From contig JAQWMR010000002.1 of the NCBI GenBank assembly GCA_029246685.1, positions 61,426 to 125,425 on the forward strand: a stretch of 64,000 nt of DNA. Direction: 5' to 3'. Of this stretch, positions 45,402 through 54,373 are shown piece after piece. Position 1 is the first letter of the stretch, and each line of letters opens with the position of its first letter. The stretch is from Acidimicrobiales bacterium. Its GTDB lineage: Bacteria; Actinomycetota; Acidimicrobiia; Acidimicrobiales; Aldehydirespiratoraceae. Below the pieces are notes generated by a model that was not told the origin of the DNA, searched no databases, and was given only the letters and a program-made list of their open reading frames with translations. The position numbers and the translations under genes were made by a program.

Positions 45402-47345
45402 TCAGCTACCCGAGGGTGGCTCGGCAACCTGAGCGTCGTGTGACTCCCCGTCGGCGTCTGTGCCGTCCTCTTCGCTGGCGTCTGCCGTCGGTACGACAGA
45501 TTCCGGAAGGAACCCTTCCCAGGTGAAATCGAGTAGCTGCTGCATTTGGGGTGGAACGACCACGCCCTGAAGGTCGCGCTCGACGTGGGCGCTGAACTGA
45601 TCGGCGAACTTCGCTTTGCGTCCCTTGCCCTTCCTTGCGAACCACGCCCGGACATTGTCCGACGTCGGTCCGTCGCCGTCGTCCCACGGCAGATTGCTGA
45701 TCTTCATGGCATCGAAGACGGCAAGGATGACTTCCTCGTTCCCCGGCACAAGAGTTGGCTCGAGTGTCGGCTCGCTGAGGAAATAGCCGAAGTGGTCGTT
45801 GACTCTTGAAGTAACCCACTTGGGTGCGGTCTTCCCATCGCTGTCTCGTAGGACGGCCAGCCGTGTCGAGATCTCCTTACCCTCTCGGGTGAGAAGCTCG
45901 GGCATCCACGCGCCGATTCGACTGCCGACGACGGTGATTGTGAGCGCATCGGCGAATCGTCGGCGTACTCGATCCTCGCCCGCCCAGGCTTTGGCGAGAA
46001 CCCGAAGGACCATCGCGTCCGTGACACCCTCGACGAGCACGACACGCTCGGCGAATATCGTCGCCGAGCGGTTGACGTCGAGGTGGCGTCGGGCCTGATC
46101 GAGGTGCGCGTTCTTCAGTCCAAACGAGGCAATAGTTCGAGCGGCGGGCGCGCCAGATACTCCACGACGAAACACGACGAGATCCGCCGGCTCACACGCT
46201 GAGACGATCTCGTCGGAGTGAGTGGTGAGAACCACCTGGACCTCTGGGCGAGCCTCGACGACCTCCTTTAGGTAGCGGACAAGACCGTGTTGAAGCTGGG
46301 GGTGGAGGTGGGCTTCGGGTTCCTCCAGAAGAACCAGAGCGTGGAACTGGCGGGCGAAGAACGCGTCGTCTTCTAGCTCCCGTTGCTCAACGGCTTCCTC
46401 CATGGCGGCTGCTCGGTCCTCATCTGAGCGGTCATCGGTGTCGCCTTGATCGTCATCGCCCACCGAAGCCGCATCCCGGTCTGTGGCAAATCCGGTCGCG
46501 TCAGCCTCGACGTCATCCACTGCCGATTCCTCGGGGTCCCGAACGGTCGCGTGGGTCAGGTCGGGTATAGCGGCAAGGACAACCGCGAGCTGCAGCAAGT
46601 TCGCGTAACCGAGTCCTTCCGTTTCGATGCGATGGGCGTCGAAACGATCGGCTCCCCCGGCCGCAAGCAGGAACTCGAATACCCGCGCCAAGAATGTGTC
46701 ATCTATCGCCGTTGTTCCGAGGTAGGGCATGTGCCCTGACACTCCGTCGGTAAGTTCCCGCAAGGCTTCAGCGACGCGGGCTTCTGCATCGGCGACTGGC
46801 CACTTCGACACGACTGAGCTGATCAGGCCTCCGAGCCGGCCACGGAGCTCCTTGAGTGACTTGTCCCCTCGGTCTCGAAGCGCTTGCGAACGGAGCAGTT
46901 CCACAATAAGCCGGGCGTCGCGGCCCGAGAGCTCTGTCGTCGGTGTCCGAGTCGGCGCAAGATACAGCACGGGCAGTTGGCCCTCTGAGATCGCCTCGGT
47001 CCGCGACGCCGAGACTCGACCCATCGACGCCGAAAGCTCTGTCGTCCATTCCGGAAGTCGTCCATCCGCACGGCACAACTCGCCGAGGGGCGAATGGTCA
47101 TTCTCCTCCAGCTCGTACGCGATCTCGATCGAGCGCGATGAGACCGAGCGTGACAACGCCGCTGCTGTGGGCCGCCCGGTGTACGGGAAGACGTCACGGT
47201 GGGAGAGAAGTATCGACTCGATGATCGTCGACTTGCCGCCGCTATTCGGTCCGGCCAGAACAGAGAAGCGACCCGGTAGGTGGCACTCCAAGGGATGGTC
47301 AGATGCTGCCTTGTATCCGTGGGCGGTCACTTTGCTCAGAAACAC
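45402..47345 (-). CDS. gajA: Gabija nuclease subunit (OLD-family ATPase-TOPRIM)
   Basis: A 647-aa OLD-family endonuclease. ABC-type ATPase: Walker A AGPNSGGKST (31-40), Walker B ALVLLEEPEAHLHP (about 336-349), H-loop TTHSDE. TOPRIM: VLVEG with Glu439 and the DSD pair at 501-503. Residues about 271-326 form a highly acidic insert between ATPase halves that makes it longer than the Bacillus protein (about 578 aa). It cuts phage DNA when nucleotide levels fall. It is encoded directly before gajB and 75 bp after an unknown Cys-rich gene. Confidence 0.92.
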   Translation of the reverse strand: MFLSKVTAHGYKAASDHPLECHLPGRFSVLAGPNSGGKSTIIESILLSHRDVFPYTGRPTAAALSRSVSSRSIEIAYELEENDHSPLGELCRADGRLPEWTTELSASMGRVSASRTEAISEGQLPVLYLAPTRTPTTELSGRDARLIVELLRSQALRDRGDKSLKELRGRLGGLISSVVSKWPVADAEARVAEALRELTDGVSGHMPYLGTTAIDDTFLARVFEFLLAAGGADRFDAHRIETEGLGYANLLQLAVVLAAIPDLTHATVRDPEESAVDDVEADATGFATDRDAASVGDDDQGDTDDRSDEDRAAAMEEAVEQRELEDDAFFARQFHALVLLEEPEAHLHPQLQHGLVRYLKEVVEARPEVQVVLTTHSDEIVSACEPADLVVFRRGVSGAPAARTIASFGLKNAHLDQARRHLDVNRSATIFAERVVLVEGVTDAMVLRVLAKAWAGEDRVRRRFADALTITVVGSRIGAWMPELLTREGKEISTRLAVLRDSDGKTAPKWVTSRVNDHFGYFLSEPTLEPTLVPGNEEVILAVFDAMKISNLPWDDGDGPTSDNVRAWFARKGKGRKAKFADQFSAHVERDLQGVVVPPQMQQLLDFTWEGFLPESVVPTADASEEDGTDADGESHDAQVAEPPSGS

Positions 47346-47420
47346 GGTAGTCCTCAGGGCCAGTTGACGTCGTTCCTCAAGTCAACACGGTTGCGGGTCC
47401 GTGGAGTTGACCCATCGCTT

Positions 47421-48515
47421 CTAGGAGATGGCGCTGATCTCCCTCCGAAGCTCGCGGAGCGCCGACTCGATACGCGAGATGACATGCTGCCACGCTTCGG
47501 ACCAGGATTCGGGTGGATAGCTGATTCCGATGTCATTGAGCGCATCGGCGAGGCTCGCTGGATCCGTATGGGACACCGCGTTGCGGAGGGTGTTGATCTT
47601 CGCCAGCTCGTCTACTGCGGCAACGCCTGCAGGCGCGTGCTCGTCACACCACTGGCGGAGTCTCTCCACCGCTCCCTTCCGGGCCTTTTCAGTGAATAGA
47701 CCGCCGTCCACTTTCAACTTCTGGACCAGTTCGCCCACGCGGCCAACTTGAATCGAGAACTGTTGTCTGGTCTGAACAGGGTCGGTGAGCTGAGCAGCTT
47801 CGGCCAGCGAGGTCGGCACCACGAGCGGATTGCTCGGATACCGATGTCGCCACTCGGAGTCGAGGAAGTCGAAGGCCTCGAGAAGGTGGAGCCCGCTTGT
47901 TGCGACCGGTTCCCAGCTTTGGACCGTGGCGATTTGGTGCCAGCAGTGGTTGCCGCTTGGTCGACACTCCTCGGGGGAATCGACCTCGCTGTTGCCCAAG
48001 CGGCATGACGCACCGCTGATCTGCTCCGGGTGGCCAGCCTTGCCCGGCCCCATAGTCGTCTTCGGATACACCTTGGCGTGCGAGAACCCATCGCACAACA
48101 GCCGCTCGTCCGGGATCGCGCAGGCCTGACACGTCGCGAGATCCGTCTCGTACCCGAGTCGATCGCCCACGCTATAGATCCATTGGATCGAGTCTTGATC
48201 TTGCTGGATCGCGGTGCAGTAGAGGTCACGGCCATCTTCGTGTTGCCAGGCGCAGCGTTTCTGCCAGTGGACGTCGGCGAGGCCGTACTCGGCTGGGTTC
48301 AACTCGAGTTGGTGATCAGCAGTTCTGCCGTCGACCTCGACAATCTCGGCCTGGAGTTCGTCGTGGGCTTGCTTGAGAAATCTCACCATGTGGGAGTCCG
48401 GGAGCCCGACGCTGGCCGTCCACGGCGCAGTGAGCACTCGCTGATTGCCGCCGTCCTTTACCCGGAGCATCATCTTGCTCTGTTGCGGGCCGTCGAATTC
48501 GATCCGGTACGGCAT
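47421..48515 (-). CDS. Cys-rich protein with C-terminal Rx4H (HEPN-like) motif, unknown function
   Basis: 364 residues from ATG 48515 (MPYRIEFDGP). A longer frame reaches 48710 but would run into the repeat described at 48683. The middle has many Cys/His: CQAC, LLCDGFSHAKV, and later C-x13-C plus NHCWH, which may bind zinc. The C-terminal helical part carries LRNAVSH (Arg311-x4-His316), the RNase signature of HEPN domains, and ends in a predicted amphipathic helix. It precedes gajA on the same strand, so it may be a third defence component. Family not recognised. Confidence 0.75.
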   Translation of the reverse strand: MPYRIEFDGPQQSKMMLRVKDGGNQRVLTAPWTASVGLPDSHMVRFLKQAHDELQAEIVEVDGRTADHQLELNPAEYGLADVHWQKRCAWQHEDGRDLYCTAIQQDQDSIQWIYSVGDRLGYETDLATCQACAIPDERLLCDGFSHAKVYPKTTMGPGKAGHPEQISGASCRLGNSEVDSPEECRPSGNHCWHQIATVQSWEPVATSGLHLLEAFDFLDSEWRHRYPSNPLVVPTSLAEAAQLTDPVQTRQQFSIQVGRVGELVQKLKVDGGLFTEKARKGAVERLRQWCDEHAPAGVAAVDELAKINTLRNAVSHTDPASLADALNDIGISYPPESWSEAWQHVISRIESALRELRREISAIS

Positions 48516-48932
48516 CGTTCTAGGAAGTCCTTTCGGGACCCGGCGCTTATCCATCAGCCGGTAGCAGTGGCCCATTGTTGCAGTGAGCCTCTGGTGGTTG
48601 GAGTAATCCGTATTGCGACTCCGCCGAAACCGCTGCCTGTCCAATACGATCTCGACGCGCCGCGTGCGAACGAAGGGCAAGAGTAGTCGCGGAGTAGTCG
48701 CGAACGTCATGACTCTTGACGGATCGCTTGCCTAGAGGCGGACATCGCGAAGCTCTGACCAGCACCAACAGGACCCGGCCGCACTTTCTGGACCGTCCCC
48801 GCCCTGCTTAACCCGGGGTGGCTACGCCGTCGGGCCCCGGATCTTGGGCAGGCTCAAGCTGCGGGCACGCGCTGAGAAAAAGATGAAGAGTGTGTCGGTG
48901 CTACCCCGGTCTCGCCGACGACGGCCAATGAG
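48516..48932. other. Gene-free region containing repeat copy 1
   Basis: 417 bp between two leftward genes, holding the diverged repeat at 48683-48811 and nothing else I can support. The first part could be coding if the unknown Cys-rich protein starts earlier. Confidence 0.5.
48683..48811. repeat. Diverged ~130-bp repeat, copy 1, with tandem TAGTCGCG units
   Basis: TAGTCGCG occurs at 48684-48691 and 48695-48702 (11-bp period), then GCTCTGACCAGCAC at 48752-48765 and CTGCTTAA at 48804-48811. The same three blocks stand at identical spacing in copy 2 (53216-53344). The 11-bp period (one helical turn) suggests a regulator binding site. On the minus strand it lies upstream of the Rx4H gene at 47421-48515. 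Confidence 0.8.
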
Positions 48933-50390
48933 CTACCCGCAGTCATCGCAACGACGAGAGGTCTGCGCAGGTGACGAGCCTGGGACCGTCCAGTTGGCGA
49001 GACACTCGGGACAGGTCACGACCTTCACCGAGTCGATCACTGTCGCCTCGAGCGCGTCGCCGAGGTTCGAGTCGATGAACTCGCTAGCACTCAAGATCGG
49101 CACCCCGTACTGACGTGCCTTGCCAGCCTTCCCACTCTCTGACGCGGGGTCGGCGGCGACTAGGAGGCCCGTCCTCTTCGTGACGTTCTTCTGCTGCTCC
49201 AGCCCGAGGCGCGAAGCGTGGTCGACGAGCTCCGAGCGGGGCACGTCGGCCTCGCCCGTGAACACCACGGGTGTGCCAGCTTCCAAGACCACTGATCGCG
49301 TGTTGGTTCGCAGATCGCGAGTACGCCGCTCGACCACACCAGCGTCGACCTCGAGCGCGGCGGCGACGCGTCGGAGGGTGTCGTACTCGTCATCGGTTAC
49401 GACGTGGTCATCGAGAGCGGAGTCGACGAGTTGGTTGACGAACCGCCGGTGGGCCTGCGAGGTCTGTGCCGGCGTCATGCCGAGACTCTGAGCGAGACCG
49501 GCGAGTTCGTCGCGCTCACGGCGGTCGAGGTGCAAATCGGAGACCGCTCGGCCGAGCACGTCGAGATAGGCGAGCGATCCGACCTCGATGCCTGCGAAGT
49601 TGAGTCGCGAGGCGAGATAGATGACGAGGGGTGGCTCGTCGAGGGCGACCGGCTCGGCGTCTTGCCGGCGAAGCACTACGCCGGATCTCGGTAGGGACAG
49701 CGGAGCCGTCGCGGGCGCGCCTTGGTCACATCTCGCAGCCAGTTGGCGGAGGAGCTCGGCGGTCGCTGTGGCGTCGGCGAGGGCCCGGTGAGCGTTGTCG
49801 AGTTCGATCCCGTGCTCTGCACAAGCAGCGCCGAGCGCGCAGCCGGACGCTCGGAGAGTGTCGACGCCGGCGGTCACCTCAAGCCGCTCGCCTAAACGCT
49901 CGAACTCGCCGTTGGTCATTCGGAGGTCGAAGGGCAGATTGTGGGCCACGAGGCAAGCTCCCTCGAGCCGGACTGCGATATCGCCAGCGACGTCGGCAAA
50001 GGTTGGAGCGTTGGCCACCATCGACGCTGTGATCTGATGGATGTGAGTCGGGCCGACGTCGCGTTCGGGTTGGATCAGCGAGTCCCACACATCAATCACC
50101 TGGCCGTCGAGCGCCAGGGTGATCAAGGCGAACTCCACGACCCGGTCGGAGTTGTAGAGCCCCGTCGTTTCGGTGTCGATGACCACAAGCCGATCGGCGC
50201 CTCCCGCGATCGCCTCGAACACGTTGCCAGTCGCACGGTCTTGTTGCGGAGCTGCAGCCGACGGAGGAGGGGGGAGGCCGCTCTGCCGGCGTTCCTCCAC
50301 TGGTTCATTGCGCCGTCGCCTCCACCAACTCACTTGAAGCCCCGCTCCCGCCACTGTCCGTTGTCGGTCGGGTTTACCACTCAGCCTCAT
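48933..50390 (-). CDS. DnaQ-like exonuclease with TerB-like and BRCT domains and C-terminal zinc ribbon
   Basis: About 485 residues. DEDD exonuclease core: VIDTETTG (Asp72, Glu74), AHNLPFDLRM, and HRALADATAT. Then a helical region with repeated D-x-x-E pairs resembling TerB (LDDHVVTDDEYDTLRRVAAAL), a BRCT domain (TPVVFTGEADVPRSELVDHASRLG) and a zinc ribbon CPEC...CDDC. Start uncertain: ATG 50390 or 50486. Related architectures occur in actinobacterial chromosomes and mobile elements; a DNA-repair or defence role is inferred. Confidence 0.85.
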   Translation of the reverse strand: MRLSGKPDRQRTVAGAGLQVSWWRRRRNEPVEERRQSGLPPPPSAAAPQQDRATGNVFEAIAGGADRLVVIDTETTGLYNSDRVVEFALITLALDGQVIDVWDSLIQPERDVGPTHIHQITASMVANAPTFADVAGDIAVRLEGACLVAHNLPFDLRMTNGEFERLGERLEVTAGVDTLRASGCALGAACAEHGIELDNAHRALADATATAELLRQLAARCDQGAPATAPLSLPRSGVVLRRQDAEPVALDEPPLVIYLASRLNFAGIEVGSLAYLDVLGRAVSDLHLDRRERDELAGLAQSLGMTPAQTSQAHRRFVNQLVDSALDDHVVTDDEYDTLRRVAAALEVDAGVVERRTRDLRTNTRSVVLEAGTPVVFTGEADVPRSELVDHASRLGLEQQKNVTKRTGLLVAADPASESGKAGKARQYGVPILSASEFIDSNLGDALEATVIDSVKVVTCPECLANWTVPGSSPAQTSRRCDDCG

Positions 50391-51013
50391 GATCGTCACA
50401 TGGACGACGTCCACAAGAACCAGGGTGAATAGGCGGTCGCGACCATCGCGACGGTCAGTAGCAATACCGCTCTTCGCAACACCCACCCGATTGCCCTGGC
50501 CGCGGCCGCGCGGGCATTGCCATAGTCGCGGCGCGTAGCCGCTGTTCAGCTGTTGTGCGTATGTCCCTGCGTTTCATGGCTATGAGTCGGGACTGGCGAA
50601 CGATGGAGCCCAGAACGGTGTCGGGACCGGACGGAACGGCGCCGACACCGTCAGATCCCGGCCGCTGGCCCGCGCCAGGCCGAAGCCACCGCTCTGCCCT
50701 CGAGTAGGGCCGCCCCGACGAGCGTTCAGGGGTGGTCTGTCAAGCAAGAGGTCATCCCATCCGGCATCCCATCTACTGCTCGGAATCGGCCGCATTCGAC
50801 GGACTTGAGCCCACGGAATCCAGCGCGACGGCACGGGCCGGACCATGTTTGGGCTCTTGCCCGGGTTGAGCTCCTCGTGTTGGCCCCGGGGAGCCGTTCC
50901 CCGCGAGAGAGGCAAGAAGAGCCGCTCCAGAATGCCGGATCTCCGCAGATAGAGGCGGCAGCATGATGGCCAGTCGTGTTCAGCGTTGAGCTGCTCGTGC
51001 GAAGGTGTGGAGG
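50391..51013. other. Gene-free region, ~620 bp, with inverted repeat
   Basis: Contains one TAGTCGCG half-site (50523-50530) and a perfect 10-bp inverted repeat ACGGTGTCGG / CCGACACCGT (50615-50651, 17-nt loop). No convincing gene; frames here are Arg/Pro-rich. Confidence 0.45.
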
Positions 51014-51583
51014 ATGGACTCCTCGGTCAACACTCCGCGCCCGTTCGCCGTCCTAGTCTCTGGGTCGCCCGGGGCAGGCAAGACAACCCTCGGCTGGGAA
51101 CTCTCGCGGCGACTGCACGTTCCGTTCCTGAGCCGGGACGATGTGAAGACCGGCCTTCACGTCACGCATCGAAGCGCAGACCCGGACGAGGTTTCGCGAT
51201 TCGCCGGCCAGGCGTTCGACATCTTCTACGACACCATCGCTCGCCTAACGCAGGTTGGAGTGAGCCTCGTGGCCGAGGCCGCCTTTCACGCAGGACGTTC
51301 AGAAGACTCGATCGCCGCCTTCTCGAGTCAGTGCAGAGTGATTCACATTCGGCTCACCACCCCAGATCATCTCGCCCTCGACCGATTCATCGAGCGAGCG
51401 AGGACGGGACAACGGCACCCAGCCCACAACGATGAGGAGTTCGCTGCAGAGATCACCGACGGGACCAGGGACATCGATGTGTTTCGATTGTCATTGCCGT
51501 ATCCCAAGCTGGATGTCGACGGGTCCGCTGGTTGGCATCCCGACATCGACGAGATCGCGTCGTTCATTGATGCTTCCAGGTAG
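51014..51583 (+). CDS. P-loop kinase/AAA-family ATPase
   Basis: 189 residues with Walker A GSPGAGKTT near residue 20, LSRDDVKTGL, VAEAAFH and a lid-like basic helix (DRFIERARTGQRHP). It resembles small zeta-toxin/chloramphenicol-phosphotransferase-like kinases. ATG 51014 has GAAGG eight bases upstream; GTG 51005 is an alternative. Substrate unknown. It is one of two rightward genes in an otherwise leftward element. Confidence 0.8.
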   Translation: MDSSVNTPRPFAVLVSGSPGAGKTTLGWELSRRLHVPFLSRDDVKTGLHVTHRSADPDEVSRFAGQAFDIFYDTIARLTQVGVSLVAEAAFHAGRSEDSIAAFSSQCRVIHIRLTTPDHLALDRFIERARTGQRHPAHNDEEFAAEITDGTRDIDVFRLSLPYPKLDVDGSAGWHPDIDEIASFIDASR

Positions 51584-51653
51584 CTGGCCCGCTCCAGAAC
51601 ATCGGTTCTCGAGCGGATCGTTCCGCACGTCATGGTGTCCTAACGTCCGTGCG

Positions 51654-52157
51654 ATGAGGCGCGCCGAAGCCGAACGCCGAAGCAAGGCGCTCGTCGACTT
51701 CCGTAACGCGGTGGGAGATGTTCTCGACCTGACCGACTTCGTGGAGGCGGGCTACGGCCGGCGGGCGGTCCGACCGGAGCCTGGCCACGAGAAGGAGTGG
51801 TACGCCGCGAAATCGACGGCGGACCGCCTCGTCGCGGCAGCTGCTCGCTCCTTCGACACTGTCGGAGCGAACATCTCCTACAAGCCTCGCGGAACCTTTG
51901 GTCGGTACCCGATCAATCCGGCGTCGACCTGGGAGACGATCCTAGGAGCCGACCCGATGTACGACCCGAGCTTGCTCGACACAATGACGAATCAGGCGAT
52001 TGGAGCGTACGAGAGCCTCGTCGATGACCCGCCCAGAGCCCAGCGGGTGTCGGCCGACGGGGTCTCGTTTCCGGGGTGGCTCGCCGGTCTCGTCGCCGGC
52101 GTGGCTGCGACAGTGATCGGTGGTGGGATCCTCTACTCGCTTGGCTGGGTCGGCTAG
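51654..52157 (+). CDS. Tail-anchored unknown protein
   Basis: 167 residues from ATG 51654 (MRRAEAERRSKALVDF). Soluble helical part followed by one C-terminal transmembrane segment (about 139-165, WLAGLVAGVAATVIGGGILYS is its core). Family unknown. It converges on another unknown membrane-anchored gene 34 bp away. Confidence 0.65.
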   Translation: MRRAEAERRSKALVDFRNAVGDVLDLTDFVEAGYGRRAVRPEPGHEKEWYAAKSTADRLVAAAARSFDTVGANISYKPRGTFGRYPINPASTWETILGADPMYDPSLLDTMTNQAIGAYESLVDDPPRAQRVSADGVSFPGWLAGLVAGVAATVIGGGILYSLGWVG

Positions 52158-52191
52158 TTCGGCGGTCGCTCGATCCAGAGGCCGGCTTCGT

Positions 52192-53103
52192 CTAGGGCGA
52201 TGTCGGCCAACGGAGGTCTCGCTGCCGCAGCGAGAGAGGGTCGGCCGCGGAACGCTGCTCACGAAGTGCCGCGACCGCGCCGGCATTTGTTCTCGTTTCC
52301 GACCAGCGTTCGACCCAGCGGGAGTGCGGGTTGGGTGGAGCCGAGGCAATCGTGTGCAGTCTCATGGCCAGGTCAACGGACATCCCAGCGGTGAGTCCGT
52401 TGAACAGCGAGTTCTCTGCTCCGGTGTTGTGGCCTGCCGGGTGTCGTCGCGGTGGCGCGATCTCTGCGTAGGCGTGTACGGCCTCGTTTCGGAGATCGAA
52501 GAGCGCTTTGAGATCGTTGGCCAATCGGGAGTCTTCGGGCTGATTGATTCCGAAGGCGATCCTGAAGGTGTGACGGAGGTCCTTGTGGCGGGCGCCGCGG
52601 GACTTCTGAGCTGGGACTAGATACTCGATCTCGTTGTAGAGGGCTTCGATTGCGAAGGCTGCGGAGGTCACCGCGACTAGGCCGGAGCGGTACTCCTCGA
52701 GCAGGAGGTTGGTCTCTCGGTTTGAGAGCATCTGGTTCAGAAGATGGCGCGACCGGAGCTCGTTCTCGACCGCGATCTCGAGCCAACGTGCCCAGATGTA
52801 CTGCTGCATCGCTATCCCGGTAGCTGTGCGTCCTTCGTACTCCCTGTACTCGCGGCGGTGATGAGTCAGTTCCTGCGCTAGGTGATTGCGCTCCTCTTTC
52901 GATGTGGCCGCGGCGCGCTCGCGATCGAACCTCTCCTCGTGGTCGCGCAGGCGCTCCCGTGCCTCAATTCGGGACCGCGCTTCCTGCTTTCGGCCGTCTC
53001 GGTCATCGGGCTTCGGCGCCGCGACGCGTGGTGCCGCTCGCCGCCTGAGAAGTACCCCGACGGTGAGACCGATGAATCCACCCACAGCTACCCCAAGCGT
53101 CAT
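52192..53103 (-). CDS. Membrane-anchored coiled-coil protein with Rx4H (HEPN-like) motif
   Basis: 303 residues: an N-terminal transmembrane helix (GVAVGGFIGLTVGVLL), a charged coiled coil (about 40-90), and a helical domain with LFDLRNEAVHAYAE, giving Arg205-x4-His210 as in HEPN nucleases. Repeat copy 2 stands about 110 bp upstream, as copy 1 does for the other Rx4H gene. Toxin or abortive-infection roles fit HEPN families, but this is inference. Confidence 0.72.
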   Translation of the reverse strand: MTLGVAVGGFIGLTVGVLLRRRAAPRVAAPKPDDRDGRKQEARSRIEARERLRDHEERFDRERAAATSKEERNHLAQELTHHRREYREYEGRTATGIAMQQYIWARWLEIAVENELRSRHLLNQMLSNRETNLLLEEYRSGLVAVTSAAFAIEALYNEIEYLVPAQKSRGARHKDLRHTFRIAFGINQPEDSRLANDLKALFDLRNEAVHAYAEIAPPRRHPAGHNTGAENSLFNGLTAGMSVDLAMRLHTIASAPPNPHSRWVERWSETRTNAGAVAALREQRSAADPLSLRQRDLRWPTSP

Positions 53104-53540
53104 CCGACGATTCTCGTACAGCCGATGCCGATGGCGCTGCCCTCGCAGGATTGGTAGTGCCGCTCGCTATCGGCACATGTGAGCGGGTTCGACGGGTGGA
53201 CGATCGCTGCCCAAGGTAGTCGCGAAATAGTCGCGAACGCCCCAGATCGGACCGGATCGAAGCGCACGAGTCGGACGCAGCAGCGCTCTGACCAGCACGA
53301 ACGAGACGACGCGACACCACCCGGACGCTCTTCGGTCTGCTTAAACCTCGGCTTCGTCGGGACCGAGTGGTGAGCCGGGGACGGCGCGGGCGGTTCGATT
53401 GGCTCTCGTGACGAGGTGGCCTTTCGCCAGGCGGAGGCATGTGCCTGTCGAGGCCTTCTGGCGCGTTGCGATGCGTTGCGGACTGCTGCCCGGTGACCGC
53501 GCTGCTCGGACCGGGTTGCCCCGGTCCGAGCCGCTGTTGC
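53104..53540. other. Gene-free region containing repeat copy 2
   Basis: 437 bp between leftward genes; holds the repeat at 53216-53344. No gene supported. Confidence 0.5.
53216..53344. repeat. Diverged ~130-bp repeat, copy 2, with tandem TAGTCGCG units
   Basis: TAGTCGCG at 53217-53224 and 53228-53235, GCTCTGACCAGCAC at 53285-53298, CTGCTTAA at 53337-53344. Offsets from the first unit (68 and 120 bp) equal those of copy 1, so the two regions align without gaps. Confidence 0.8.
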
Positions 53541-53879
53541 CTAGAAGGCTTCCTCGCCGGGCTTCTCGGCGTTGGCCGTCTTGGGCGAGTCGAGGTACTG
53601 GCAGGTTGCCCCGATGACCTCGAGCCGTTCTCGGTTGTTGCCGTCGGTGTCGGTCCAGGTGTTGTGGTGGAGCCGGCCGGTGATGGCGACGAGTCGGCCC
53701 TTGGTGAGCCACTTGGCGTCGTTTTCGCCTCGGGATCCGAAGGTGACGATGTTGATGAAGTCGGCGCCGTCGGCTCCGACCCGGTCGACTGCGAGGCGGT
53801 ACCGACAGACCGGGTTGCCTTTGGGGGCGGTGAGTTCGGGGTCGGCGGTGAGGCGTCCGATGAGGTTGACGTTGTTCAT
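53541..53879 (-). CDS. ssb: Single-stranded DNA-binding protein
   Basis: A 112-aa OB-fold SSB: MNNVNLIGRLTADPEL, CRYRLAVDR, NIVTFGSRGENDAKWLTKGRLVAITGRL. The C-terminal acidic tail is short (EKPGEEAF) yet ends with a hydrophobic residue as in partner-binding SSB tips. It is the element-encoded copy, useful during single-strand transfer. Confidence 0.92.
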   Translation of the reverse strand: MNNVNLIGRLTADPELTAPKGNPVCRYRLAVDRVGADGADFINIVTFGSRGENDAKWLTKGRLVAITGRLHHNTWTDTDGNNRERLEVIGATCQYLDSPKTANAEKPGEEAF

Positions 53880-54373
53880 GGTGTTTCGCTTTCTGTGTTG
53901 GTGGTGCCCGTTGTGGGCTTGTCCGGGCGGCTCTTTGCCCGGCAGCGCCGAGCGGGCGGTCCAGGACGACCTCCGGGAGAGCGAGGAGATTGTGTTGGAC
54001 CTCGCAAGGCGAGCGGAGACGTGTCGCAGCGTCCCCGTAGGGGCGCCGAGAATGCTGGAAACGCAATACCGCAGCGGTCCTTGACCGTCCGCGACTGCCG
54101 GGCAGGGTGTCGTGTCGTTGCAAGCACACCGGCGGGAGCCGCCAACCGAACGCGTCGCCGTTGGACATCGGCCACCGGCGGACGACTCACCGGGATGTCC
54201 TCGAGGGCATCGGACCCGGGCCCGGGTCCGGCGGCTCGGCGGGTGAGGGCGAGGACCTCGGCCGATGACGCGGCACCGTCACCTGGATCCCGAGCTGGGC
54301 GTGTCTGCCGGGTCAGCGTGGTCGATGGTGCTGGCGGCGCCGGTCGGTTCTGCCGGCTGGGCTGCGTCGGTTG
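53880..54373. other. 494-bp gene-free region with 20-bp palindrome
   Basis: Very GC-rich, no supported gene on either strand. Contains the perfect palindrome at 54211-54230. Confidence 0.5.
54211..54230. repeat. Perfect 20-bp palindrome
   Basis: CGGACCCGGG followed by CCCGGGTCCG, exactly self-complementary with no loop. Possible regulator or recombinase site between the SSB and HTH genes. Confidence 0.75.

Noticed and set aside
48681..48702. Tandem 11-bp units considered as a CRISPR array or plasmid iterons
   Set aside because: Only two units per site and no spacers or replication gene; a regulator site fits better.
50580..50915. Leftward 111-codon frame between exonuclease and kinase genes
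   Set aside because: Arg/Pro/Ser-rich, spans the inverted repeat, no start signal.
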